From the NCBI GenBank assembly GCA_965659715.1, contig CBFHXE010000005.1:15327-79326 (forward strand): DNA of 64,000 bases, written 5' to 3'. This document shows positions 17,830-26,614 of this stretch, piece after piece (positions within the stretch are counted from its first letter, which is position 1; each line of letters opens with the position of its first letter). This stretch comes from CABZJG01 sp965659715. GTDB lineage: Bacteria > Pseudomonadota > Alphaproteobacteria > Rhodobacterales > Rhodobacteraceae. The translations under genes and the position numbers were made by a program. Below the pieces are notes generated by a model, which searched no databases, was not told the DNA's origin, and saw only the letters and a list, made by a program, of their open reading frames with translations.

Positions 17830-18561
17830 ATGACAGAGATTTTACAATACAGTTTGCCATACAGATTGAAACCCAAAAGGGCATTGCCAGCGGTGGCGCC
17901 GCTTGATCCGGAGAATCTGATCATCATGGACAGCGCCTATGCTTTACAAATGGCAGAGCGGGAAAGATTGATCAAAGATCACAAAAAAGACGTCATGCGG
18001 CTTGATCCAATGGCCTTTGAAGTGGCGCAGGAGTTGTTAGAAACTGTTCTGAATTTTCTTCCGTTGCTTGATGGATTTAATATTACCAAAGATATTGTGA
18101 AGTGCCCGGACGGCCGTGTCGTTTCTTTGGACTATTTGGAACCTTTGTTAACACTTGGTAATTTAGTGCAATGTGACTTTTGCATTTTACAAAAACATAA
18201 AGATGAGCATGTTTTGAAAGGTGCAATTTTATGTTTTCCATCTAGTTGGAGCCTACAAGAACAATTTTTGCGCCCATTATCGATCATTCACGGGCCTATT
18301 CAATCCTATGATAAAGATGTAACTCGCCGTGTTCAGCGCCTGTTTGACGGCATCAAGCCGCAAAAGCCGTTATGGAGATTTAATGAGCTTTACTATGAAG
18401 CTCCAGATTTATTCCAACCAAGAAAAACCACGAATCGAAGACCGATTTTGAAGGAATCTGATCGACGGTTCTTGCGTTCAGAAAGGCAGGTTCTTTTTAG
18501 GCTCCCACGGTCGAAAGCTGTCATTTTTTCGATACATACTCATATTTTAAAGCTAGTATAG
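17830..18561 (+). CDS. DUF3445 (HODM-like) protein
   Basis: A 243-aa member of DUF3445, the family that includes haem-dependent oxidative N-demethylase (HODM) subunits. Conserved parts: FPSSWSLQEQFLRPL, HGPIQSYDKDV, WRFNELYYEAPDLF and LRSERQVLFRLPRSKAVIFS followed by IHTHI, whose histidines are possible haem ligands. Substrate unknown; oxidative removal of a methyl from an amine is the family precedent. The frame is open to a TTG at 17824, but ATG 17830 is preferred. It is divergent from dddP and ends before a shared terminator. Confidence 0.84.
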   Translation: MTEILQYSLPYRLKPKRALPAVAPLDPENLIIMDSAYALQMAERERLIKDHKKDVMRLDPMAFEVAQELLETVLNFLPLLDGFNITKDIVKCPDGRVVSLDYLEPLLTLGNLVQCDFCILQKHKDEHVLKGAILCFPSSWSLQEQFLRPLSIIHGPIQSYDKDVTRRVQRLFDGIKPQKPLWRFNELYYEAPDLFQPRKTTNRRPILKESDRRFLRSERQVLFRLPRSKAVIFSIHTHILKLV

Positions 18562-18602
18562 GATTGGTGAGGGATTTAGTTTTAAAATATTGATTAAAAA
18601 TA

Positions 18603-18630
18603 AAAAGGCGCCCAATGACGAGCGCCTTTT
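18603..18630. terminator. Bidirectional terminator between DUF3445 gene and glnA
   Basis: Nine-bp stem AAAAGGCGC / GCGCCTTTT with a 10-base loop, followed by T on one strand and A on the other. Serves both convergent genes. Confidence 0.88.
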
Positions 18631-18648
18631 CATTAAGTGAGCTTTAGA

Positions 18649-20055
18649 TTAGCAGCTATAGTACATGCCAAACTCCACCGGGTGTGGGGTATGTTCGTAG
18701 GTTTCAATTTCTTCCATTTTCAAATCGACGTATCCATCAATTTGATCTTTTGTGAAGACATCACCAGCCAGCAAGAAGTCGTGATCAGCCTGCAATTCTT
18801 CGATGGCTTCGCGCAGTGACCCACAAACAGTTGGAATATCTGCCAGTTGTTCCGCTGGTAGATCATACAGATTTTTATCCATGGCCTCACCAGGATCAAT
18901 CTTGTTTTTGATGCCGTCAAGACCGGCCATCAACAAGGCAGCAAAGCACAAATAAGGGTTTGCAGAAGGATCTGGGAAACGCGCCTCAACCCGCTTTGCT
19001 TTTGGCGATTCAGTCCATGGAATACGGACGCAACCTGATCTGTTACGTGCTGAATACGCACGCAAAACCGGGGCTTCAAACCCTGGGATAAGGCGTTTGT
19101 AGCTATTGGTCGACGGGTTTGTGAACGCATTCAGCGATTTTGCATGCTTTAGAATGCCGCCAATGAACCAAAGCGCTTCGTTGCTAAGGTCTGCGTATTG
19201 ATCGCCTGCAAAAAGTGGTTTGCCATCTTTCCAGATTGACATATTGCAGTGCATGCCTGTGCCGTTGTCACCTGCAATAGGTTTGGGCATAAAGGTTGCC
19301 GATTTGCCATAAGCCTGCGCAACGTTGTGGATGACGTACTTATATTTCTGAAGCTCATCCGCTTGTTTCGTCAAGCTGCCAAAAATAAGTCCTAGCTCAT
19401 GTTGGCAAGACGCTACTTCGTGATGATGCTTGTCAACTTTCATTCCCAAGCGTTTCATAGTTGAAAGCATTTCTGACCGGATATCCTGACCATCATCAAT
19501 TGGGTTTACGGGGAAATAACCGCCTTTTACGCCGGGTCTATGACCGGTATTACCCATTTCATACTCTGTGTCAGTATTCCATGACGCGTCAAGTGCATCA
19601 ACTTCGTATGAAACCTTGTTTATTGAGTTCGAGAAGCGAACATCGTCAAAAAGGAAAAACTCGGCTTCAGGGCCAAAGAAAGCCGTATCTCCGATGCCGG
19701 ACGATTTCAAGTAAGATTCGGCTTTTTGCGCTGTTCCGCGTGGATCGCGTTCATATGCTTCGCCTGTGTCTGGCTCTACCACCGAACAATGTACGCATAA
19801 GGTTTTTTCTGCATAGAAAGGATCAACATACGCGCTTTCAGTGTCGATCATTAATTTCATATCCGAAGCTTCAATTGACTTCCAACCGGCAATTGACGAT
19901 CCGTCAAACATAAAGCCTTCGTCAATAAAGTCAGAATCAACTTGATCTGCCATCACCGTAACGTGCTGCAGCTTTCCGCGTGGATCAGTGAAGCGAATAT
20001 CTACATATTCGATATCATCATCTGCAATTGTCTTGAGAACTGCTTGTGTACTCAT
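18649..20055 (-). CDS. glnA: Glutamine synthetase type I
   Basis: Makes glutamine from glutamate, ammonia and ATP, the main entry of ammonium into metabolism. The 468-aa length is standard for GSI. Motifs: FDGSSIAGWKSIEASDM (metal/glutamate loop region), KHHHEVASCQHELG, GDNGTGMHCNMS and NRSGCVRIPW. The tyrosine in NLYDLPAEQL is the expected adenylylation site, so control by adenylylation is likely. The frame extends to 20166 but MSTQAVLKTI at 20055 is the start, preceded by AAGGAA. glnB lies 28 bases upstream in the same direction, forming a glnB-glnA operon. Confidence 0.97.
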   Translation of the reverse strand: MSTQAVLKTIADDDIEYVDIRFTDPRGKLQHVTVMADQVDSDFIDEGFMFDGSSIAGWKSIEASDMKLMIDTESAYVDPFYAEKTLCVHCSVVEPDTGEAYERDPRGTAQKAESYLKSSGIGDTAFFGPEAEFFLFDDVRFSNSINKVSYEVDALDASWNTDTEYEMGNTGHRPGVKGGYFPVNPIDDGQDIRSEMLSTMKRLGMKVDKHHHEVASCQHELGLIFGSLTKQADELQKYKYVIHNVAQAYGKSATFMPKPIAGDNGTGMHCNMSIWKDGKPLFAGDQYADLSNEALWFIGGILKHAKSLNAFTNPSTNSYKRLIPGFEAPVLRAYSARNRSGCVRIPWTESPKAKRVEARFPDPSANPYLCFAALLMAGLDGIKNKIDPGEAMDKNLYDLPAEQLADIPTVCGSLREAIEELQADHDFLLAGDVFTKDQIDGYVDLKMEEIETYEHTPHPVEFGMYYSC

Positions 20056-20083
20056 CTCAATTATTCCTTTGTAGTGAGTTTGC

Positions 20084-20422
20084 TTAAAGGGCGTCGGAAC
20101 CGGATTCACCAGTTCTAATGCGTAGGGCTTGTTCGACTGAGCTAACGAAAATCTTTCCATCGCCAATTTTGTCGGTTTTTGCGGAATCTACGATGGCTTT
20201 GATTGCGTCATCTACCTGATCATCATCAAGCACCACCTCAATCTTCACTTTTGGTAGAAAATCAACCACATATTCAGCGCCACGGTATAGTTCTGTATGG
20301 CCCTTTTGCCGACCAAATCCTTTAACTTCAATGACGCTAAGGCCCTGAACACCAATCTCTTGTAAGGACTCTTTCACTTCATCGAGCTTGAAGGGTTTTA
20401 TTATAGCCTCTATTTTTTTCAT
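20084..20422 (-). CDS. glnB: Nitrogen regulatory protein P-II (GlnB)
   Basis: Trimeric sensor of nitrogen and 2-oxoglutarate status that regulates GS adenylylation and NtrB. The 112-aa sequence has the P-II start MKKIEAIIKPFKLDEV, the T-loop with Tyr51 in RGAEYVVDFLPKVK (uridylylation site), and the B/C-loop region KTDKIGDGKIFV. A GGAGG ribosome site precedes the ATG. It leads the glnB-glnA operon. Together with the GS adenylylation tyrosine, this indicates the classical GlnD-GlnE control loop. GlnK is a close relative, but linkage to glnA favours GlnB. Confidence 0.95.
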   Translation of the reverse strand: MKKIEAIIKPFKLDEVKESLQEIGVQGLSVIEVKGFGRQKGHTELYRGAEYVVDFLPKVKIEVVLDDDQVDDAIKAIVDSAKTDKIGDGKIFVSSVEQALRIRTGESGSDAL

Positions 20423-20777
20423 TAGGACCTCCGGGTCTTATTTGTTTTTTGCACTCAACACAGTGAAACATATCTAACAATATGCCTGTTGGATCGTTGA
20501 ACTTTTATTGAGCTTCAAATCACCTATTGAACCAAAAGTAGGCGGAATGCCTAAAAAATAGGCAATAAATAAATGCATTAACTGATGAATATAATTCGAT
20601 TTAGCATACACTTTGCACAATTCTGCATTGTTAATTGATACTTGCTTTATTGTTTGGCGATTTTAAACGTCATTTATCTTCGCATTACCTGCATTTTTAC
20701 TCTCGCATCTGTCAGAATCATTTGTTAGAGAGCGCTGAAAGATTGGGCAGCACTATTGCGGCTTGATAATATTTTTA
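20423..20777. other. Non-coding region between glnB and tRNA-Leu
   Basis: About 355 AT-rich bases between the divergent glnB-glnA operon and tRNA-Leu. It must hold the promoters for both. I searched for a clear sigma-54 pair (TGGCAC-N5-TTGCA) and for NtrC half-sites reading toward glnB and saw none convincing. TGCA repeats (TTTGCACAATTCTGCATT, near 20621) are weak. No ORF is supported. Confidence 0.6.
20743..20770 (+). promoter_or_regulatory. Possible promoter for tRNA-Leu
   Basis: TTGGGC and GATAAT with a 16-base spacer; the -10 box ends 7 bases before the tRNA 5' end. Matches the sigma-70 pattern only moderately, so low confidence. Confidence 0.35.
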
Positions 20778-20862
20778 GCGGGTGTGGCGGAATTGGTAGA
20801 CGCACCAGATTTAGGTTCTGGCGCCGCAAGGCGTGGGGGTTCAAGTCCCTCCACCCGCACCA
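20778..20862 (+). tRNA. tRNA-Leu (UAG)
   Basis: 85 bases including an encoded CCA. The acceptor stem pairs GCGGGTG with CACCCGC. The anticodon stem CCAGA/TCTGG encloses loop TTTAGGT with anticodon TAG (reads CUA/CUN leucine codons). A long variable arm (GCGCCGCAAGGCGT) and T loop TTCAAGT follow, as expected for a class II tRNA-Leu. The D-loop has TGGTAGACG. It lies 25 bases upstream of tig. Confidence 0.97.
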
Positions 20863-20887
20863 AAATGTAAAAAAGGACGCACAAGAT

Positions 20888-22222
20888 ATGCAGGTCAACG
20901 AAACCTTGAATGAAGGCTTAAAGCGTGGCTACTCTATCATCGTAAGCGCCAGCGAGCTTGACGCAAAAGTAAACGAAAAGCTGGTGGAAGCACAGCCTGA
21001 AGTCGAAATGAAAGGGTTTCGCAAAGGAAAAGTGCCTATGAGCTTGCTAAAAAAACAATTTGGTCAACGCCTTCTTGGTGAAGCAATGCAAGAGAGCATT
21101 GATGGAGCGATGAGCCAGCACTTCGAAGAAAGTGGTGATCGGCCGGCGTTGCAGCCGGATGTTAAGATGACCAATGAAGATTGGAAAGAGGGCGATGACG
21201 TGCATGTCGATCTGACATATGAAGCGCTGCCCACGATCCCTGAAGTTGACCTTAAATCTATCAATTTGGAAAAGCTTGTCGCCAAGGCCGATGACGCTGC
21301 CGTTGACGAAGCGCTGGAAAAGCTGGCTGAAACCTCACCAAATTTCAAAGACCGCCGCAAAGGCTCGAAAGCCAAATCGGGCGATCAGGTTGTTTTTGAC
21401 TTTCTGGGCAAGGTGGACGGCGAAGCATTTGAAGGTGGGTCTGCTGAAGACTATCCTCTGGTGCTAGGCTCAAACAGCTTCATCCCGGGTTTTGAAGACC
21501 AACTTATCGGGGCCAAAGCCGGTGAAGACAAAGCCGTCGAAGTTGCATTTCCCGCTGATTATGGCGCCAAGAATCTGGCCGGTAAAGATGCGGTTTTTGA
21601 ATGTAAAATCAAAGCCGTAAAAGAATCTGCCCCTGCAGAATTGAACGATGAAATGGCGACCAAATTTGGCGCCGAAGATTTAAGTGCTCTCAAGGCGCAA
21701 GTCAGCGAACGGCTTGAAGCCGAATATGTAGGCGCGGCGCGGGCGGTGATGAAACGCGGGCTGCTGGATCAACTGGACACCCTGGTTAGCTTTGAGCTTC
21801 CACCGTCATTGGTCGATGCCGAGGCCAGCCAGATTGCGCATCAATTGTGGCATGAAGACAACCCGGATGTCGAAGGCCATGATCACCCAGAGATCGAGAC
21901 CACAGAAGAGCACACAACATTGGCAATGCGCCGCGTGCGTCTTGGGCTTTTGCTGGCGGAATTGGGCCAGCAGGCCAAGGTCGAAGTGAGTGAAGCTGAA
22001 ATCAATCAAGCTGTGATGGCGCAGGCGCGTCAATACCCTGGTCAGGAACGAGAGTTCTTTGAATTTGTTCAGAAAAATCAGCAAATGCAGCAACAGCTCA
22101 GAGCGCCAATTTTCGAAGACAAAGTTGTCGACTACATGTTTGAGTTGGCACAGGTCGAAGAAAAAGAAGTGAGCAAGGACGACTTGCAAAAAGCTGTTGA
22201 AGCGCTCGAAGAAGAGGCTTAA
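20888..22222 (+). CDS. tig: Trigger factor
   Basis: Ribosome-bound chaperone with peptidyl-prolyl isomerase activity that meets nascent chains at the exit tunnel. The 444-aa protein has the ribosome-binding domain with GFRKGKVPMSLLKKQFG (the signature loop), an FKBP-type PPIase domain at about 155-245 (GDQVVFDFLGKVDG, SNSFIPGFEDQLIGAKAGED), and a helical C-terminal arm rich in Q and E. The frame remains open upstream to 20756, but that part is the tRNA-Leu gene, so ATG 20888 (MQVNETLNEG) is the start. It ends before a strong hairpin terminator. Confidence 0.97.
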   Translation: MQVNETLNEGLKRGYSIIVSASELDAKVNEKLVEAQPEVEMKGFRKGKVPMSLLKKQFGQRLLGEAMQESIDGAMSQHFEESGDRPALQPDVKMTNEDWKEGDDVHVDLTYEALPTIPEVDLKSINLEKLVAKADDAAVDEALEKLAETSPNFKDRRKGSKAKSGDQVVFDFLGKVDGEAFEGGSAEDYPLVLGSNSFIPGFEDQLIGAKAGEDKAVEVAFPADYGAKNLAGKDAVFECKIKAVKESAPAELNDEMATKFGAEDLSALKAQVSERLEAEYVGAARAVMKRGLLDQLDTLVSFELPPSLVDAEASQIAHQLWHEDNPDVEGHDHPEIETTEEHTTLAMRRVRLGLLLAELGQQAKVEVSEAEINQAVMAQARQYPGQEREFFEFVQKNQQMQQQLRAPIFEDKVVDYMFELAQVEEKEVSKDDLQKAVEALEEEA

Positions 22223-22256
22223 CCAACCGCTGAAACGCATTGCGTTTAAATTTGAT

Positions 22257-22286
22257 AAACCCGCCCCTTTTAGGGCGGGTTTTTTC
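22257..22286 (+). terminator. Rho-independent terminator after tig
   Basis: Ten-bp stem AAACCCGCCC / GGGCGGGTTT with a 6-base loop, then a run of T. It ends the tig transcript 35 bases after its stop. The next roughly 257 bases up to tgt hold no gene I can support. Confidence 0.93.
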
Positions 22287-22543
22287 GTGTGCGGTATTTG
22301 CCAATGACAAATTTTAATTATCCATTTGATAGCCCAAAAAAATGGGGATTAGGTCCATTTTCGGTGAAATTAGGTGATGCCGGTACTTGTGATTTCTGCT
22401 CAGAATAGGCTGATTTTCCCTGTCGGTATTGCGTCAGTTTCACGGCAGTATCGCGCAGGTGCGAAAAACGCTCTTCACAAGGCATCGAATTCGGTTGCTA
22501 TTGGGCTTGGCTTTTGGTGCGTGATACGGCAATAGACGGCCTC

Positions 22544-23674
22544 ATGAGTAAAAATTTTTCCTTTTCCCTCAATGCAACCGATGGCAAAGCGCGCGGCGGT
22601 GTCATCTCGACCCCGCGTGGTGACATCCGAACACCCGCCTTTATGCCGGTGGGCACTGCGGCCACGGTAAAAGCTATGCTGCCGGAAAGTGTAGGGGCGA
22701 CAGGCGCGGATGTTTTGCTTGGCAACACCTATCACCTGATGCTGCGCCCGGGGGCAGAGCGCATTGACGCTTTGGGGGGCTTGCACAAGTTTATGAATTG
22801 GGATCGCCCGATTCTCACCGATAGTGGCGGATTTCAGGTTATGTCGCTGTCAGGATTGCGTAAAATGACCGAAAGCGGCGTGACCTTTAAATCGCACATC
22901 GACGGATCACAACACGTTTTATCACCTGAGCGCTCCATGGAAATTCAACGCCTGCTGGGCAGCGATATCGTGATGGCTTTTGATGAATGCACACCGTTTC
23001 CTGCCGACCCTAATACTTCATTGCAAAGCATGCAATTGTCAATGCGGTGGGCACAGCGATCGCGCGATGCCTTTGGTGACCGCCCGGGCCATGCGTTGTT
23101 TGGCATTCAGCAAGGTAGCATTTACCAAGACCAGCGTGCAGAAAGTGCTGAAGCCTTAAAAAGCGTCGGATTTGATGGCTATGCGGTGGGCGGCCTTGCG
23201 GTGGGCGAAGGCCAAGAGATGATGTTTAAAGTGCTTGAATATGCGCCCGATATGCTGCCCCTTGATAAACCGCGATATTTGATGGGGGTTGGCAAGCCCG
23301 ATGATATCGTCGGGGCGGTCAAGCGCGGCATTGATATGATGGATTGCGTTTTGCCGTCGCGGTCAGGCCGCACAGGACAAGTGTTTACCCGCCGCGGTGT
23401 GATTAATATTAAAAACGCCCGCCACCAAAACGATCCAAGGCCGCTTGATGAAAATTGCAGCTGTCCGGCCTGCACGGGATATTCGCGGGCCTATTTACAT
23501 CATGTGTTTCGGGCTCAGGAAATGATCTCTGGTATGTTACTGACTTGGCATAACTTGCATTATTTTCAAGAGCTTATGCAATCCATGCGAGATGCTATTG
23601 CAATGCAAAAATTTGCCGAGTTCGAGCAAAACTTCCATGCGATGCGCGCTGCTGGTGATATAGAGCCTTTGTAG
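22544..23674 (+). CDS. tgt: tRNA-guanine transglycosylase
   Basis: Swaps the wobble guanine for preQ1 in tRNAs with GUN anticodons, a step in queuosine synthesis. The 376-aa protein has the nucleophile regions DSGGFQVMSL and DCVLPSRSGRTG (second Asp) and the C-terminal zinc site CSCPACTGYSRAYLHH. The frame is open to 22514 but family proteins start at MSKNFSFSLNATDG, so ATG 22544 is chosen. No other queuosine gene is adjacent. Confidence 0.96.
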   Translation: MSKNFSFSLNATDGKARGGVISTPRGDIRTPAFMPVGTAATVKAMLPESVGATGADVLLGNTYHLMLRPGAERIDALGGLHKFMNWDRPILTDSGGFQVMSLSGLRKMTESGVTFKSHIDGSQHVLSPERSMEIQRLLGSDIVMAFDECTPFPADPNTSLQSMQLSMRWAQRSRDAFGDRPGHALFGIQQGSIYQDQRAESAEALKSVGFDGYAVGGLAVGEGQEMMFKVLEYAPDMLPLDKPRYLMGVGKPDDIVGAVKRGIDMMDCVLPSRSGRTGQVFTRRGVINIKNARHQNDPRPLDENCSCPACTGYSRAYLHHVFRAQEMISGMLLTWHNLHYFQELMQSMRDAIAMQKFAEFEQNFHAMRAAGDIEPL

Positions 23675-23853
23675 CGCACGCTATTTTCTCTCTGCCAATA
23701 CTTTTGTCTGTTTGTCTGCCCATTTGGTATGGGCATTGGGCAAAGGGGTGGCAGGGTATGATTTGAATTGCTGATCGAATTCAGTGATATATTTTAGCTC
23801 TATAACTCATCTTCTGTTCCGAGCTTAGAACACTATGTAATTGGAGAACCAAA

Positions 23854-25665
23854 TTGCGGTCCGTAAATAGAAAATTTGCAACCATTTTAGCCACGGATTG
23901 CGTTGGATTTAGCAAGCATATGCTTGAAAACGAAGAACAAACCTTGGAAAGCTTAAACGCATGTCGCGAAATCATTGATGCGTTTATTGCAAAACATGGT
24001 GGCCGAATTTTCCACACAGCAGGAGATTCTGTACTGGCTGAATTTGCCAGCCCTGTTGAATCGGTAAATTGTGCAATCAATTTTCAAGAGGCGATTTCCG
24101 AAAGAAACAAGGGCATCGAAGCCCAAGATCACGATAAAGTAGAGGATACAAAGCTTGTTTGGCGTGTGGGTATTCATTGTGACGATGTGATCGTTGAGAA
24201 AGAAAATGTTTACGGCAACGGTGTTAATATCGCGGCTCGCTTAGAGGCCCAATGTACCCCGGGTCAAATTTTAGTGTCGCGCTTGATCAATGAACAGGTG
24301 GCTTCACGAATAGAAGCCATATCCCGCGCAGCCGGCACAAAAAAGCTCAAAAATATTTCTAGCGAATTTGAAGTCTTTACGATTTCCACCAATCAGACGG
24401 CGGCGGCAGAAGAAGTTTCCGAAGTTGAAGAGGAAAGGGAAGACATCAAACGTGATATCAAGCCCATCTTGTCGGTGTTGCCGTTTAAAAACATGAATGT
24501 GAACGAGGACAGCTCGTTTTTGATCGATGGTATTTACGAAGATATCCTAACCGAATTGTCCATGGTGCGGCAATTGTCGATCGTGTCGCGCCAGTCCAGT
24601 GTTAATTTTGCCGGTAGTGATGATGATCTGGACGATTTTATCAAACAGTTCAAAGTCAATTACATGATTCAGGGATCTGTGCGGTCATCGGGCAATAAGG
24701 TACGGGTGACTGTTTCGCTGATTGAGACCCATGCCAACGAGATTTTGTGGAGCAAACGGTTTGATCGCAGCATTGATGATATTTTTGAAGTGCAAGATGA
24801 AATTGTGCGTAGCGTAACCCAAGAAATATTGGGCGAAATTGAGCTGGTGAGCCTTCAGCGGGCCAAACGTAAGCCAACCGAAAATATGAGCTCCTATGAG
24901 TTTTTGCTCAAAGGCAAGGAAATGCACCATCAGTTTGAAAGTGCCTCTAATAAGCTGGCGCTCGAAATGTTTGATGCTGCAATCGCGGCGGATCCAAGCA
25001 ATGCACAGGCCTATGCCTGGAAGGCGTGCACCCTTGGCCAGGGCATGGCGCGGGGCTTTATTCAACGCTCTTTTGAAGAACTAGTACCCGAATTTAGCAA
25101 TCTTCTAGATACGGCGATCAAGATAGATGCAAATGATTTTGAATGTCATCGCCTGCTCTCTGCCGTTTACAGTGGAACCGGAAAGCTAAAGCTGGCTGTT
25201 GAGCATGGTAAAAAAGCCTATGATATGGTGCCCAACGATCCGCGGATTTTGCAGCAATACGGCGAGGCGCTGCTTAAAACAGGTGGTACCAAAAAGGGCT
25301 GTGACCTGACGCTCTTGGCGCTTGAATACGATCCGGTTCCGCAGGGGCAGACCAATAGCGACAAGCGCAAAGCCGATGCGGTATTTGCCTGTTTTATGGA
25401 TGACCGTATTGATCAGGGCCTGTCTTTGGCCGAAGAAATAGAAAGCCGCGATGCACGGACTTTACTCTGTGCAGCGGCGTTGGCGGTTGAGAAATTCTCA
25501 AGCCTTAAAGATGTGTCTTGGTTGGTGAATGACCTCAAAGTCACCGATGCTACAAGTTTAGAGCCGGTGATTGATACCTTTGGGCAAATTGACCTGGTGG
25601 TGCAAAGCACATTGCGTGAGGTGTTCGTCGACCATATGGCGCCCCATTGCCGGATCGCTGAGTAA
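23854..25665 (+). CDS. Class III cyclase-like / TolB-like / TPR signalling protein
   Basis: A 603-aa soluble protein in three parts. Residues 1-180 are a class III nucleotidyl cyclase homology domain: metal aspartates D15 (ATDCVGFS) and D58 (TAGDSVLAEF), transition-state N125 and R129 (GVNIAARL). The residues that normally choose ATP (Lys/Asp) read H54 and N118, so activity and substrate are uncertain. Residues about 207-335 are TolB/FlgO-like (ILSVLPFKNM, YMIQGSVRSSGNKVRV, ILWSKRFDR). Residues about 350-530 look like TPR helices. Start is TTG 23854, set by GGAGA six bases before it. It may produce cAMP or act as a degenerate sensor. Confidence 0.84.
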   Translation: MRSVNRKFATILATDCVGFSKHMLENEEQTLESLNACREIIDAFIAKHGGRIFHTAGDSVLAEFASPVESVNCAINFQEAISERNKGIEAQDHDKVEDTKLVWRVGIHCDDVIVEKENVYGNGVNIAARLEAQCTPGQILVSRLINEQVASRIEAISRAAGTKKLKNISSEFEVFTISTNQTAAAEEVSEVEEEREDIKRDIKPILSVLPFKNMNVNEDSSFLIDGIYEDILTELSMVRQLSIVSRQSSVNFAGSDDDLDDFIKQFKVNYMIQGSVRSSGNKVRVTVSLIETHANEILWSKRFDRSIDDIFEVQDEIVRSVTQEILGEIELVSLQRAKRKPTENMSSYEFLLKGKEMHHQFESASNKLALEMFDAAIAADPSNAQAYAWKACTLGQGMARGFIQRSFEELVPEFSNLLDTAIKIDANDFECHRLLSAVYSGTGKLKLAVEHGKKAYDMVPNDPRILQQYGEALLKTGGTKKGCDLTLLALEYDPVPQGQTNSDKRKADAVFACFMDDRIDQGLSLAEEIESRDARTLLCAAALAVEKFSSLKDVSWLVNDLKVTDATSLEPVIDTFGQIDLVVQSTLREVFVDHMAPHCRIAE

Positions 25666-25751
25666 GCTTTTTGTGGCTATAAGGAAGAGCCCCACAGGGC
25701 AAACACAGGGAAGAGACAGAACACAGACGCGAAACTTGATCTTATCGCTGT

Positions 25752-26321
25752 TTAGCGACCCCAAGTGCGGACCGGTCCGCAATCCAAGTGCACAAAGCGC
25801 GAGCGCGAGTAGCTTCCCACTCCGCCGGCCTGGCACGTACGTGCGGCACGCGCCAATTGGCGTACCGAGCGCGATGAAAGCCGCAAATCTGCTGCTTGAC
25901 CTGTGATATGCAAGGATTTTTTGGCCACTGACCTTGACCGACGCCGTAGCATCGCATTGGTCTTGGCGCTGCGATATCCTGATAGAAGTTGAAACGGTTC
26001 GCTGGTGTCCAAAAGACGGTGGGTAGCCGCCATGATATCAATGGTCCGAAGGTCAATATCTTTGATCTCATTGCGCCGCCAGTCACGCATGATCATGCTT
26101 ATCTCATCAACAGCTTCTTTGAAATACTCGCCGTCAATCCAGTAAACAGCTTTACAATCTTCACCGCTACGCCGCGAGTAAATGTTGATAAAGCGGCAAT
26201 CACCTGCGCCTTTAACATAGCCGGCTGCGCGTGAATATACCGGCGCAGCAACGAGCGCGGTCGCGGCGAACGCTCCGAGCAAACCACGCCGGGTTATCAT
26301 TGTATTAGATATTTCAACCAT
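25752..26321 (-). CDS. DUF882 (YcbK-like) exported protein
   Basis: A 189-aa protein with a Tat-type signal (TRRGLLGAFAATALVAAP) and a DUF882/M15-like domain. The motif SGYRSAKTNAML, then SLHITGQAADL and a final FVHLDCG, place histidines and an aspartate as in zinc-dependent murein peptidases of the D-Ala-D-Ala carboxypeptidase type. A murein role is inferred from the family and from the divergent L,D-transpeptidase, a pairing that E. coli also has (ycbB-ycbK). The upstream in-frame ATG at 26357 is rejected since homologs begin at MVEIS or near it. Confidence 0.87.
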   Translation of the reverse strand: MVEISNTMITRRGLLGAFAATALVAAPVYSRAAGYVKGAGDCRFINIYSRRSGEDCKAVYWIDGEYFKEAVDEISMIMRDWRRNEIKDIDLRTIDIMAATHRLLDTSEPFQLLSGYRSAKTNAMLRRRSRSVAKKSLHITGQAADLRLSSRSVRQLARAARTCQAGGVGSYSRSRFVHLDCGPVRTWGR

Positions 26322-26475
26322 CACGCGTTGTCTTTTCTCATCTGCGCCCATTGGCATAGGTACAGATCACTTGTATCTCCCCAGACAAGGAGGGTTATGG
26401 CATAAAAAGTCCGTTCAACCAAGTCAAAAATAAACCCCAAAAGCTTTGAGGGTTGATTTGCGCACTTTCCTGCTT

Positions 26476-26511
26476 GTTTGAGTGTTTTCACCGGTCTTGA
26501 AACACTTAAAC
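26476..26511. repeat. Imperfect inverted repeat, DUF882/L,D-transpeptidase promoter region
   Basis: GTTTGAGTGTTT and AAACACTTAAAC pair over 12 bases with one mismatch around a 12-base spacer. Lies in the divergent intergenic region; could be an operator. Confidence 0.5.
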
Positions 26512-26519
26512 AATGATAG

Positions 26520-26540
26520 CAAGATAGGTTCACTATCTTG
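26520..26540. repeat. Perfect inverted repeat CAAGATAG-N5-CTATCTTG
   Basis: Eight-bp arms and a 5-base loop, 9 bases from the previous repeat. No T run follows, so a terminator is unlikely; a second operator or structured 5' leader of the L,D-transpeptidase transcript is possible. Confidence 0.55.
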
Positions 26541-26614
26541 AATGTGATTGGACAAATGAGTTAGTCTTTAGCATAGATTAGATGTCATTCAATTGACCGT
26601 TAGGGCGTTAAATC

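Noticed and set aside
20423..20777. NtrC/sigma-54 promoter before glnB-glnA
   Set aside because: No GG-N10-GC type element or paired NtrC site found reading toward glnB; nitrogen control may be by another route.
25766..25781. 16-bp perfect palindrome TGCGGACCGGTCCGCA
   Set aside because: It falls inside the conserved CGPVRTW coding end of DUF882 and is explained by codons.
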